NCBI RefSeq assembly: GCF_001509585.1
Contig: NZ_LNCI01000002.1
Coordinates: 62,001 to 126,000 of the forward strand
Origin: Tropicimonas marinistellae
GTDB lineage: Bacteria > Pseudomonadota > Alphaproteobacteria > Rhodobacterales > Rhodobacteraceae
Length of the DNA: 64,000 nucleotides
Reading direction: 5' to 3'
Part shown: positions 51,900-60,409 of the stretch, in pieces
Numbering within the stretch: position 1 is the first letter of the stretch
How the letters are laid out: every line of letters begins with the position of its first letter
Translations under genes and position numbers: made by a program
The notes under the pieces: generated by a model
Seen by the model: the letters and a program-made list of their open reading frames with translations, nothing else
Databases searched by the model: none
Told to the model about the DNA's origin: nothing

Positions 51900-52976
51900 A
51901 TGCCGCGGGAAGAAAAGCCACGTCGCGCCACGATTCACGATGTCGCGCGCCATGCCGGCGTCTCTGCGGCAACCGTGTCAAAGGTTCTGCGGGGCGTATC
52001 CTCGGTGAAGGCGGAGAACGCCGATCGCGTGCATGCGGCGGTGAAGGCGCTTGGGTATAGGATGGATCCGCTCGCTTCGGGTTTGCGCAACGAATACCGC
52101 CGGATCATCGGTGCCGTCGTCCCGGATCTCGAAAGTGCGTTCTTTGGCGCGTTGGTCGCTGGGTTGGAAGATGCGGCGGAACGCGCCGGCTACCACATGA
52201 TCGTTTCATCGAGCCGCGAGAGCGAAGAACGCGAGGCTGATCTTGTAGCGCGAATGAACGACTGGCGTGTCGCCGGAACAATACTGGCGCCCGTGCGTTC
52301 GGAGCGCGGGCGCGGCGCGGCTATGCTGCGCGAACTCGACATGACGGCGGTGCTGGTCGACCGGGTTTCGGCCGATGATCGATACGACACCGTGACCGCG
52401 GATAATTTCGAGGCCTCCGCGGAGGTTGCCGACTTCCTCCTCGGGCTCGGTCACCGGCATGTGCTCCTGCACGGTGCGACGCAGATTTCCAAGGCCGTGC
52501 GCACGCGGCTTGCCGGTTTTTCCAAGCGGGCGAAGGCGCGAGAGCCGGGCGTGCACATCGATACGCTGCTCTCGGATGATGACCTGGAGGTCCAGCGCGA
52601 AGCCGTGCGTGAGTATTTCGACGTGGCCCTGGGCGAAAACACGCAGGGCGGGCCGACCGCAGTGTTCTCTCTCTCCCAGCACTCGACGCTTCTCGTGCTG
52701 TCGGAACTTGGGCGGCGTGGGTTGCGCGTGCCGCAGGATATTTCGCTCGTCGGCTTTGACGACGGGGAGTGGATGCAGACGACGTGGCCGTCGATTACCG
52801 CGGTGGCCCAACCCGTCGCGGTCATGGCCGAACGCGCGCTGGCCGCGCTTCTGGCCCGGATCGAGGGAGAGAATACCGGCTTCCCGGTGCAATGCCTGGA
52901 ACCGTGCAAAATGCTGGTCCGCCAATCGGCCGGACCGGGAGAGGAGATGTCGCGCCAAAGGAGGGGCGGCAGGTAA
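51900..52976 (+). CDS. LacI family transcriptional regulator
   Basis: A 358-residue repressor. The helix-turn-helix RATIHDVARHAGVSAATVSK VL region is at residues 9-30. It is followed by the hinge helix (GLRNEYRRIIGAVVPDLESA) and a periplasmic-binding-protein-like effector domain with LVGFDDGEWMQTTWPSITAV near the end. The C-terminal tail is basic. The ATG at 51900 has GGGGAGGA upstream. It heads the sugar-transport operon and faces the 2-hydroxyacid dehydrogenase gene across two operator-like boxes. Confidence 0.92.
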   Translation: MPREEKPRRATIHDVARHAGVSAATVSKVLRGVSSVKAENADRVHAAVKALGYRMDPLASGLRNEYRRIIGAVVPDLESAFFGALVAGLEDAAERAGYHMIVSSSRESEEREADLVARMNDWRVAGTILAPVRSERGRGAAMLRELDMTAVLVDRVSADDRYDTVTADNFEASAEVADFLLGLGHRHVLLHGATQISKAVRTRLAGFSKRAKAREPGVHIDTLLSDDDLEVQREAVREYFDVALGENTQGGPTAVFSLSQHSTLLVLSELGRRGLRVPQDISLVGFDDGEWMQTTWPSITAVAQPVAVMAERALAALLARIEGENTGFPVQCLEPCKMLVRQSAGPGEEMSRQRRGGR

Positions 52977-53010
52977 CAACGGACGGACGTATCAACAGGA
53001 GGAGAATACC

Positions 53011-53988
53011 ATGTCCAAGAAGATGTCATTCGGAATGCTCGGTGCAACGGCCGTTGCGGCCCTGCTGGCCGTGACTCCGGCGCAGGCCGACGGTGAATAC
53101 GCGATTCTCATGAAGACCCTGGCGAACCCCTTCTGGGGCGCAATGGGCGAAGGGGTGGAAGCCGGTGCCACGGAGGCCGGCGTACCCTATTTCGTACAGG
53201 CGGTGGAAAGCGATCAGGCGGTGGAGAACCAGCTCAACGTCTGCAACACGATGCTGGAGCGCAACCCTGTTGCTCTGGTCACCGCAGCGATCAACTCCAC
53301 CAACCTGCTGCCGTGCCTGAAGGCCGCCCAGGAGGCCGGGATCAAGGTCGTCGATCTCGATGGCAATCTCGACCCGGCGATCCTGGAGCAGGAGGGGATC
53401 GACATTACCTTTTCCATTGGTTCAGACAATGTGAAGGCCGGCGGGCAAGGTGCTGAATACATGGTGGAAGTTCTGGGAGCCGATGCAACGGGTCCGGTGC
53501 TGGTGATCGAAGGCCTTTCGGGTAACGTCACCGGTCAGAAGCGGGCGCAGGGCTTCGCCGACAAGTTGGCCGAACTGGCGCCTGGGCTCGAAATCGTCGC
53601 CTCGCTGCCCGGTGACTGGGACCGCGGCAAGGCGGCCACGATCACCAACGACATCCTGACCCGCAATCCCGATCTCAAGGGCATTTTCGCAGCCAATGAC
53701 GGCATGGCGCTCGGCGCGGTGGAATCCGTCTATGCGGCCGGGAAGGGCGGCGACGTGGTGATCATCGGCGTGGACGGAAACTCGGATGCCGTGAAGTCTA
53801 TCGGACAAGGACGGCTGACAGCTTCTGTCGCACAGCTGCCCTATCTCGTGGGGAAACAGGCCCTTGAGAACGTGAAGACCGTTGTCGAAGGCGGATCGGT
53901 CGAGGGTCACATCACCGTGCCGACACTCGTCCTGACCAAGGAGGTCATGGATGCGGGCACCGAGCCGCTGCTCGAATTCGTGAAGTGA
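53011..53988 (+). CDS. Sugar ABC transporter substrate-binding protein (ribose/fructose type)
   Basis: A 325-residue periplasmic protein of the cluster B (RbsB/FrcB-like) family. A signal peptide (to about residue 26, TPAQA) precedes the start EYAILMKTLANPFWGAMGEG. NSTNLLPCLKAAQEAGIKVV and AANDGMALGAVESVYAAGK follow the usual pentose/hexose binding pattern. It delivers sugar to the permease encoded next. A 12-pair hairpin in the gap after the gene probably keeps its mRNA abundant relative to the membrane genes. The ribosome site is AGGAGGAGAA. Confidence 0.92.
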   Translation: MSKKMSFGMLGATAVAALLAVTPAQADGEYAILMKTLANPFWGAMGEGVEAGATEAGVPYFVQAVESDQAVENQLNVCNTMLERNPVALVTAAINSTNLLPCLKAAQEAGIKVVDLDGNLDPAILEQEGIDITFSIGSDNVKAGGQGAEYMVEVLGADATGPVLVIEGLSGNVTGQKRAQGFADKLAELAPGLEIVASLPGDWDRGKAATITNDILTRNPDLKGIFAANDGMALGAVESVYAAGKGGDVVIIGVDGNSDAVKSIGQGRLTASVAQLPYLVGKQALENVKTVVEGGSVEGHITVPTLVLTKEVMDAGTEPLLEFVK

Positions 53989-53996
53989 CCCGCTTC

Positions 53997-54031
53997 GGCC
54001 CGGCGGGGATCACTCCCGGCCCCGCCGGGCC
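53997..54031 (+). terminator. Strong intercistronic hairpin after the binding-protein gene
   Basis: GGCCCGGCGGGG and CCCCGCCGGGCC form a perfect 12-pair stem with an 11-base loop. It starts nine bases after the stop of the binding-protein gene and 66 bases before the permease ATG. It lacks a U run, and so more likely protects or partly attenuates the transcript than ends it. Confidence 0.65.
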
Positions 54032-54096
54032 TCTCGGTACGATCCGAAACGTCGCCGGGGCGTGGTTTGCCTCCAGCGTATCAGCGAGAAATTGAG

Positions 54097-55101
54097 ATGA
54101 CCTCCACACCTTCACAGGCTGTCGCCGCTCCGAGCCTCTGGAGACGGCTCCAGACCGGCTCTATCGAGCAACTTCATGTGCGGCTCGAGTCGCTGATCGT
54201 GCTGATCGTGCTGGCAGGGATCATGGCGATGCTCTCGCCATATTTCCTCTCCGTCAGCAATTTCATGAACATCCTGCTGGCGACCTCCACGATCGGGGTG
54301 CTGGCCATTGCGGCGACCTTCGTGATCGGCTCTGGCGGGCTCGACCTGTCTCTGGGCTCGGTCATGGGGTTTTCGGGGGTCGTCGGTGCCTACGTGGGCG
54401 TCAACTGGGGCATGCCCATGCCGATTGCCGTTCTGGCCTGTATCGGCGCCGGCGCGCTTGCTGGTTTCGTCAACGGCACAATCGTCACGCGGGCTTTCGT
54501 GCCCGCCTTCATCGTGACCCTTGGAATGCTCGGCATCGCGCGCGGGCTGGCGCTGGTCATCTCCGATGGGCGCGTGATCTACGGGCTGCCGCAGGCGATG
54601 GTCTATCTGGGGCAGGGGCGCCCGTTGGGCATCCCGATGCCTGTCATCATATTCGTCACGACCGCAGTCATCATGCATTGCGTGCTCGCCTACACGCGCT
54701 ATGGCCGCCACACGCTGGCGATCGGCGACAGCGAGAACGCCGCACGCACCGCAGGTATCAATATAGAGCACCATCGTCGTACGCTCTACACGCTGTCAGG
54801 CGCTCTTGCGGGGCTCGGCGGGCTGCTCTTCACGGCGCGGATCAACGCAGGCGATCCGACCGCGGGTCTTACCTATGAACTGACCGCGATCACGGCGGCG
54901 ATTATCGGTGGGACGAACCTCTTCGGCGGGCGCGGCTCGATCCTCGGCACAATGGTCGGCGCGTTGATCATGGGCGTTCTGCAGAACGGGCTGAACCTGC
55001 TTGCGGTGCAATCCTACTACCAGCAGATGGCCATCGGTGCCGTCCTCATCCTCGCGGTCTTCATCGACCAGTATCAGCTCAGGAAGGAGACCCGCGTATG
55101 A
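54097..55101 (+). CDS. Sugar ABC transporter permease (RbsC/FrcC-like)
   Basis: A 334-residue integral membrane protein with eight to ten hydrophobic segments. FVIGSGGLDLSLGSVMGFSG and AFVPAFIVTLGMLGIARGLA are diagnostic for the ribose/xylose/fructose permease family. AITAAIIGGTNLFGGRGSILGTMVGALIMGVLQNGLNL is the conserved cytoplasmic region that contacts the ATPase. The ATG at 54097 has a weak ribosome site (GAGAAATTGAG). It overlaps the ATPase start as ATGA. Confidence 0.93.
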   Translation: MTSTPSQAVAAPSLWRRLQTGSIEQLHVRLESLIVLIVLAGIMAMLSPYFLSVSNFMNILLATSTIGVLAIAATFVIGSGGLDLSLGSVMGFSGVVGAYVGVNWGMPMPIAVLACIGAGALAGFVNGTIVTRAFVPAFIVTLGMLGIARGLALVISDGRVIYGLPQAMVYLGQGRPLGIPMPVIIFVTTAVIMHCVLAYTRYGRHTLAIGDSENAARTAGINIEHHRRTLYTLSGALAGLGGLLFTARINAGDPTAGLTYELTAITAAIIGGTNLFGGRGSILGTMVGALIMGVLQNGLNLLAVQSYYQQMAIGAVLILAVFIDQYQLRKETRV

Positions 55102-55868
55102 CCCTCCTCGACGTCAAAGGCATCACCAAGAGCTTCGGCGCGGTTCATGTGCTGCACGGGGTCGATTTCCGGGTGAAAGCGGGCGAGGTCGTGGGCCTCG
55201 TGGGCGACAACGGCGCCGGTAAATCGACGCTGATGAAGATCGTGACCGGTATCTACACGGCCGATGCGGGCACGATTGAGCTGGAGGGCAAACCGATCCT
55301 CGGATTCGACCCGGGCGAACGTCGCAGCCTTGGGATCGAGATGATTTACCAGGACCTTGCGCTCGCCAAGCAGCAGGACGTGGCGGCCAATATCTTCCTC
55401 GGCAGGGAGCCGGTGCGGAAGGTGCTCGGCATGGATTTCGTCGACCGTGCCACGATGAAACGCGAAGCACAGGCGATGATCGACCGGCTGGGTGCCCGCT
55501 TGCCCGCGATCTCCCGGCCCGTCGGCTCGTTTTCCGGCGGTCAGCAGCAATCAGTGGCCATTGCGCGGGCGCTCACCTTCAACCCGAAGGTGGTCATCAT
55601 GGACGAACCCACGGCCGCGCTGGCGGTGCGCGAGGTGCAGGGCGTGCTCGACCTGATCCGCCAGCTCAAATCCGAGGGTATCGGCGTGATCCTGATCTCG
55701 CACCGTTTGAACGACGTACTCAGCGTTACCGACAGGATCGTGGTGCTTCGCCAGGGGCGTGCGACCGCGAATCTGACAACTGCCGACACGGACATGGCCG
55801 AAGTGGTCTCGGCCATCGTCGGCGGGAATGACATGGCCGAAGCGGCCGAACACGAAGCTAGAGGTTGA
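55098..55868 (+). CDS. Sugar ABC transporter ATP-binding protein (single-domain, FrcA-like)
   Basis: A 256-residue ATPase. Walker A is GDNGAGKST near residue 36, the signature is SFSGGQQQSVAIARA near 146, Walker B is VVIMDEP near 170, and the H-loop is LISHRLNDVL. Ribose-type transporters usually have a fused double ATPase of about 500 residues; this single domain is the FrcA arrangement, in which two copies would assemble. Start overlaps the permease stop (ATGA). Confidence 0.93.
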   Translation: MTLLDVKGITKSFGAVHVLHGVDFRVKAGEVVGLVGDNGAGKSTLMKIVTGIYTADAGTIELEGKPILGFDPGERRSLGIEMIYQDLALAKQQDVAANIFLGREPVRKVLGMDFVDRATMKREAQAMIDRLGARLPAISRPVGSFSGGQQQSVAIARALTFNPKVVIMDEPTAALAVREVQGVLDLIRQLKSEGIGVILISHRLNDVLSVTDRIVVLRQGRATANLTTADTDMAEVVSAIVGGNDMAEAAEHEARG

Positions 55869-55871
55869 CCC

Positions 55872-56726
55872 ATGGCGAGACTTGGCCTTCACACCTTCGC
55901 CGCTGCGCCGCGGTGGGATGTTGCCGCGATGCGGGCATTGCTGCCGAAGTTCGAAACGCACAAGGTGCGCGTGCTGGAGATCCCCCTTCTCGATCCGGCG
56001 GAGATCGACGTTACGGGCACGCGGGCTTTCTGCGAGGAGACCGGGATCGAGCCGGTATGCTCGCTTGGCCTGCCGGACGACATCGACGTGATCTCGGATC
56101 CGGAGGTCGGGCTCGCCTTTTTGAAGCCCGCCTTCGAAGTGGCCTCCGGTGTCGGGTCGGCGGCGCTTGCCGGCGTGACCTACGGGACGATCGGAAAGAT
56201 ATCCGGCGCACCGCGTACACAGGCAGAGGTTGACGGAACCTGCCGGTTCATCGAGCGTGCCGCGAAACTGGCGGCCGAGCATGGGCTCCGGATCGGGTTG
56301 GAGCCCTGCAACCGTTACGAAACGCATATCATGAACACCGGTGCCGACGGGCGCGCCTATTGCGAGGCGGTTGGAGCCGAGAACGTCTTTATCCACCTCG
56401 ATACCTATCACATGAACATCGAGGAAACCTCCTATGCCCAGGGATTCCGCGATTGCGGGGAGTTCCTTGGATACGTGCACCTTTCCGAGGCCAACCGTGG
56501 CGCTCCCGGCAGCGGAACAATCAACTGGACCGAGGTCTATGAGACTCTTGCAGAGATCGGCTTCGACGGTGTCACCACGCTGGAGAGCATGAACCATGTG
56601 CATCCGGCCATCGCGTCGGCCCTTGCCATCTGGCGCCCGGTGGCGCTCAATCCCGATGATGTGATCGATGTCGGTTTGCCGTTCCTGCACCGTGCGGCGG
56701 AGGCAGCCGGCTACCGGTACGAATGA
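55872..56726 (+). CDS. Sugar 3-epimerase family protein (D-tagatose/L-ribulose 3-epimerase-like)
   Basis: A 284-residue TIM-barrel protein of the xylose-isomerase-like family. The metal and catalytic residues E144 (LEPCNRYE), D177 (HLDTYHMNIEE), H203 (HLSEANRG) and E238 (LESM) are each exactly eight positions earlier than E152, D185, H211 and E246 of the Pseudomonas cichorii tagatose 3-epimerase. It would interconvert ketoses at C3 (such as fructose and psicose). It sits between the transporter and a sugar kinase, fitting use of a rare ketose. Confidence 0.86.
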   Translation: MARLGLHTFAAAPRWDVAAMRALLPKFETHKVRVLEIPLLDPAEIDVTGTRAFCEETGIEPVCSLGLPDDIDVISDPEVGLAFLKPAFEVASGVGSAALAGVTYGTIGKISGAPRTQAEVDGTCRFIERAAKLAAEHGLRIGLEPCNRYETHIMNTGADGRAYCEAVGAENVFIHLDTYHMNIEETSYAQGFRDCGEFLGYVHLSEANRGAPGSGTINWTEVYETLAEIGFDGVTTLESMNHVHPAIASALAIWRPVALNPDDVIDVGLPFLHRAAEAAGYRYE

Positions 56727-56741
56727 GGGACGTTGAAACGG

Positions 56742-57386
56742 ATGAACACGGACATTGGCGCCACGATCGCCCGCCAAGCGGCTATGGTCGCCGAACGGAT
56801 CGGTGGCCTGCCGAAAACCGACGCTAGGCAGCTTTGCGCCATCGCTGGGCCACCGGGCTCCGGTAAATCGACCCTGGCGGAGGCTGTTGTGGAAGCCCTT
56901 GTTGCGCAGGGACTCGCCGCGGTTCTTATGCCAATGGACGGTTTTCACCTCGACAATCGGCTGTTGGAGCCGCGTGGTCTGCTGCCCCGCAAGGGGGCGC
57001 CGGAAACCTTCGATTTCGGCGGATTCGCCAGCACTCTGCGAAGGATCCGTACCGAGGCGTCGGTGATTTTGCCGGTCTTCGACCGCACGCGGGAGATTGC
57101 CATCGCTGGCGCAGAAGAGATCCGCCCGGAAACCCGGATCGTCGTTGTCGAGGGCAACTACCTCTGCCTTGACGAAGCTCCGTGGCGCGACTTGATGACG
57201 TTTTGGGATTTCTCGGCATTTCTGGATGTGCCTGTCGACGAGCTGGAACGCCGCCTTCTGGACCGTTGGCTCGGCTTCGGATTTGCCTCCGATGTTGCGC
57301 GGGAGAAAGCGCTCGGAAACGATATCCCGAACGCCAGACGTGTGGCCGCCGCCCGCATGCCCGTGGATTTGGTGATTCCGCACTGA
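56742..57386 (+). CDS. P-loop sugar/nucleoside kinase (FrcK-like)
   Basis: A 214-residue kinase of the uridine kinase/FrcK family. Walker A is AGPPGSGKST at residues 35-44, PMDGFHLDNRLLEPRGLLPR follows the second strand, and VVVEGNYLCLDEAPWRDL is the lid-proximal acidic motif. FrcK accompanies the FrcBCA fructose transporter in rhizobia. Here it probably phosphorylates the imported sugar. The ATG at 56742 is 12 bases from GAGGG; a TTG at 56733 is only three bases from it, so the start is uncertain. Confidence 0.86.
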   Translation: MNTDIGATIARQAAMVAERIGGLPKTDARQLCAIAGPPGSGKSTLAEAVVEALVAQGLAAVLMPMDGFHLDNRLLEPRGLLPRKGAPETFDFGGFASTLRRIRTEASVILPVFDRTREIAIAGAEEIRPETRIVVVEGNYLCLDEAPWRDLMTFWDFSAFLDVPVDELERRLLDRWLGFGFASDVAREKALGNDIPNARRVAAARMPVDLVIPH

Positions 57387-57495
57387 CGGCCGACCGATTT
57401 GCCACGCAAGATCGGCGCGCGGAGCGTTGCGCCGGCACGTTCACCTGTTTTCGCTCCCGCCGTCGCGCGGCTTGGGTGACCCAAACGCGCCAGTG

Positions 57496-57566
57496 CTAGC
57501 AAATTTCGTGTTGTTGTTCGTGCTTTTTGCTAGATACAGTGTAGATGCCGTAATCTAGGATACAGT
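57496..57566. promoter_or_regulatory. Symmetric elements and direct repeats upstream of a small secreted-protein gene
   Basis: CTAGCAAA (57496-57503) and TTTGCTAG (57526-57533) form an inverted repeat. CTAGATACAGT (57530-57540) recurs as CTAGGATACAGT at 57555-57566. The pair lies about 35-100 bases before the 105-residue gene at 57599 and probably marks its control region. The pattern is unlike the surrounding sequence, being A+T-richer. Confidence 0.4.
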
Positions 57567-57598
57567 CGAATATCCGGGTCTACATTGGGGGCGGGCTT

Positions 57599-57916
57599 AT
57601 GGAAGTATGGAAGCCGTGCGTGTCAGCATCGGTTGTTTTTTCGTCGTTGTTCTTCGGAGACGCGGTCCGCGCGCAAAACGATGCCGCCCGTGCCTACCAA
57701 CTTGCGGCTCAACAGGGGGCTTGTGCCGGACGCGGTATCGAGAGCGCGTTCTTCAACACGTCAGGGCAGATCCAGGTCGCATGCAGGGGCATGGCCGCGC
57801 AAAAATCGCTGAGACAAAGCGTCGTTCCGCCAACGGCTTTTGCCATGTTCGGTTTGCTTGCCGGACAGAAGGGAGATTCGGTGAGCGCGACCGGGTCGAC
57901 TGCCGGAACCCAGTGA
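57599..57916 (+). CDS. Small secreted protein of unknown function
   Basis: A 105-residue protein with a signal peptide (EVWKPCVSASVVFSSLFFGD AVRA, cleavage near AVRA-QN). The mature part carries two cysteines (GACAGRGIESAFF and QVACRGMAAQ) and ends in a Ser/Gly-rich tail. I do not recognise a family. The ribosome site is a weak GGGGGC. It lies between the kinase gene and the AraC regulator and belongs to neither sugar operon by strand or spacing. Confidence 0.55.
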   Translation: MEVWKPCVSASVVFSSLFFGDAVRAQNDAARAYQLAAQQGACAGRGIESAFFNTSGQIQVACRGMAAQKSLRQSVVPPTAFAMFGLLAGQKGDSVSATGSTAGTQ

Positions 57917-57933
57917 GTTCCTGGGTCAATCGC

Positions 57934-58812
57934 CTATTCCACGTAGTGATCGTGCATCCGCAACTCGCGATCCTTCGACTTGAGGCGGTAGGAGGATGGG
58001 CTCGCCCCGATGTAGCGCTTGAACATGCGCGAGAAATAGTACGGGTCCCGGTAGCCCAACTCGTCCGCGACGTCCTTTACCGACCGGCCGAATGACAGGT
58101 AATGGACGGCGCGCTCCATCTTCTTCAGTTCGGCGAATTTCGGCGGCGTGTATCCGATACGGTCACGAAAGGCGCGGCGGAAGTACTCCGCATTGTAGGG
58201 AACCTTCGCAAGGGCAGCCTCGACAACGCCGGCGTCCAGCGGCTCTGCCGAGATCCGGGCCGCCACCAGCATGATATGCAGTGACAGTGCATCGCGGTTT
58301 TCCACCGCCGCCATGGCGCTTTGCCGCCAACCAAGAAACGCGTCCTCAATGAAGGCCGTCAGGACAACCATGAATGCGTGGTGTTGCGCCAATGTTGTTG
58401 AGGTGAGCGGCGCGGCGTCGTGATAGTGCTGTACAAGGGGCTTAAGGTAGGGCCAGCCACTCAATCGAACGGATGGGCGCAATTCCATTTGTGAAATGAA
58501 GTCCACGTTGCCAAAAAGTTCGAGAGTGAAATGCTGCGCGATGCCGGTGTATCGCTGATCCGACGTTCTGTGGCCCCGGAACCTGCACTGGGCCGGGATG
58601 AGCATCGCATCTCCCTCCGTAAGGTGAACAGCCGTGCCGTCGACGACGTATTCTGCGCCGCCGGTCAGGCAAACGACCATGTCATGCACTTGATTCGATT
58701 TGTCGACCCGCCATGATTTTCCGTGGTGCATCTTGATCGTGGATCGCGTCAGGTGCACCGAAAGCGCCTCGGGCGGAATGCCGGTCAAAACGGTATGTTC
58801 GGTTTCGTCCAT
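57934..58812 (-). CDS. AraC family transcriptional regulator of the galacturonide-type locus
   Basis: A 292-residue regulator. An N-terminal cupin-like sensing domain (VCLTGGAEYVVDGTAVHLTE, then GDAMLIPAQCRFRGHRT) is followed by a C-terminal double helix-turn-helix. The signature there is SVKDVADELGYRDPYYFSRMFKRYIGASPSSYR. It is divergent from the GH4 glycosidase and transport genes, 171 bases away. Cupin-type AraC proteins usually bind a sugar and activate transcription. Confidence 0.9.
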   Translation of the reverse strand: MDETEHTVLTGIPPEALSVHLTRSTIKMHHGKSWRVDKSNQVHDMVVCLTGGAEYVVDGTAVHLTEGDAMLIPAQCRFRGHRTSDQRYTGIAQHFTLELFGNVDFISQMELRPSVRLSGWPYLKPLVQHYHDAAPLTSTTLAQHHAFMVVLTAFIEDAFLGWRQSAMAAVENRDALSLHIMLVAARISAEPLDAGVVEAALAKVPYNAEYFRRAFRDRIGYTPPKFAELKKMERAVHYLSFGRSVKDVADELGYRDPYYFSRMFKRYIGASPSSYRLKSKDRELRMHDHYVE

Positions 58813-58983
58813 CTTTTTGTGCGGCTCCCTTCATTTAATCTGCGAATTTCCCGTGCATACTGGCATATTAGTTGAACAGGAACAAAGTGCCTCGAGTCAC
58901 GGGGTGAAATTCGGGGGGAGATTGCGCGGGTCGCGCGGCTACGCTGCAAAGCAGTAGGATCGCGGGGTCATCGCTTCGGAAAC

Positions 58984-60408
58984 ATGCACGATTCCGGATT
59001 TCCGCAATGTGGGAGAGGTCTTAGGGGCGCGACAGAGGCCGTCATCGCCTATGTCGGGGGCGGCTCGCTGAACTGGGCGCCGACCCTGATGGGCGATTTG
59101 GCGGCGCACGGCGGCGTGAGCGGCGAAGTGCGGCTGTTCGATATCGACCGAGAGTCGGCCGAACGCAACGCAGGCCTCGGGAATCGGTACGCCAAGGAAA
59201 CCGGCTGCAGGATCCGCTATGCCGCCGAACCCGATCTGACGCGCGCCTTGAGCGGCGCGGATGTCGTCGTCATCTCCATTCTTCCCGGTTCCTTCGAGGC
59301 AATGGCATCCGATCTTTCGATTCCGGCCGCCCACGGCATCGCCCAGTCGGTCGGGGACACGGTCGGCCCGGGCGGATTCATGCGGGCATTGCGCGCAATC
59401 CCGATGATGGCCGTGATCGGGCGCGCCATTGCCGCCCATGCACCACGCGCCTTCGTGTGCAACCTGACAAACCCCATGTCGGTTCTGACCGGCACTCTCC
59501 ACGCGGTTGCACCGGAGGTTCGCTCCTGGGGCGAATGCCACGAAGTGACCAAGCTCCGCCAGATTGCGGCCCGGATCGGTAACCAGCGCCGCCCCGGCGA
59601 AGGGTATACCCACCGCGACGTGCAGACGAATGTACTGGGGATCAATCATTTCACCTTCGTCGATGCGATCAGCCTCGACGGAATGGACCTGATGGATGAC
59701 TACCTGGCCTTCGCCGACGCGCACAGCGCAGATGGCTGGAGAGAAACGCCCAGCGACCCCGACAACGAGTGGCAGTCGTATTTTGAAGACGTCAACCGGG
59801 TGAAATTCGACCTCACGTCGCGATATGGGATCGCCGCCGCCGCAGGAGACCGGCATCTGGCAGAGTTTCTACCGCAGTCGGATTACCTCGCCGCTGCTCA
59901 GAACTGGGGCTTCGGCCTTACGCCCGTCGAGTTCCGGATGCGCGACCGAGATGCACGGGCGGAACTGCTGGAAGGGTGGTCGCACGGCGACGGGGCGCTC
60001 CCGCCGGTCGAACGCTCCGCCGAGGCCTTCCTCGATCAGATCGTCGCGTTGCTCACCGGCGAAGTACACATCAGCAATGCCAACCTGCCCAATCGCGGCC
60101 AGGTGGCCGGGCTGCCGGCTGGCGCTGTCGTAGAGACGAATGCCGTCTTCTCCGGCCTCGGCGTTCAGCCGATCCAGGCTGGGCGGCTACCCGCCGGGCT
60201 GGAAGCAATCGTTGCCGATCACGCCGAGCGCCAGAGCGCGTTGGTCCGGGCCGTGTTGGCCGGCGATCGCGACGCCCTGTTCCCGCTCTTTGCGTCGGAC
60301 CCCGCGCTGTGGGGGCTCGGCGAGGATCAACGATACAAGATGTACACCGACATGCTGGCGGCCACCGCCGCATGGCTCCCTGAAACACTGACCCCGGAGG
60401 CCGCCTGA
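58984..60408 (+). CDS. GH4 glycosidase, possible alpha-galacturonidase
   Basis: A 474-residue NAD+/Mn2+-dependent family 4 glycosidase. NAD-binding YVGGGSLNW is at residues 23-31, and the metal/substrate site NPM is at 163-165. The active-site motif CHEV is at 185-188 and NHF at 221-223. Alpha-galactosidases have CHSV and phospho-glucosidases CNxP here. I recall CHEV in uronic-acid-active members such as LplD, which fits the neighbouring binding protein. The start is taken as the only in-frame ATG; no GTG or TTG lies closer to the GGGS motif, and the ribosome site (GGAAAC) is weak. Confidence 0.85.
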   Translation: MHDSGFPQCGRGLRGATEAVIAYVGGGSLNWAPTLMGDLAAHGGVSGEVRLFDIDRESAERNAGLGNRYAKETGCRIRYAAEPDLTRALSGADVVVISILPGSFEAMASDLSIPAAHGIAQSVGDTVGPGGFMRALRAIPMMAVIGRAIAAHAPRAFVCNLTNPMSVLTGTLHAVAPEVRSWGECHEVTKLRQIAARIGNQRRPGEGYTHRDVQTNVLGINHFTFVDAISLDGMDLMDDYLAFADAHSADGWRETPSDPDNEWQSYFEDVNRVKFDLTSRYGIAAAAGDRHLAEFLPQSDYLAAAQNWGFGLTPVEFRMRDRDARAELLEGWSHGDGALPPVERSAEAFLDQIVALLTGEVHISNANLPNRGQVAGLPAGAVVETNAVFSGLGVQPIQAGRLPAGLEAIVADHAERQSALVRAVLAGDRDALFPLFASDPALWGLGEDQRYKMYTDMLAATAAWLPETLTPEAA

Positions 60409-60409
60409 T

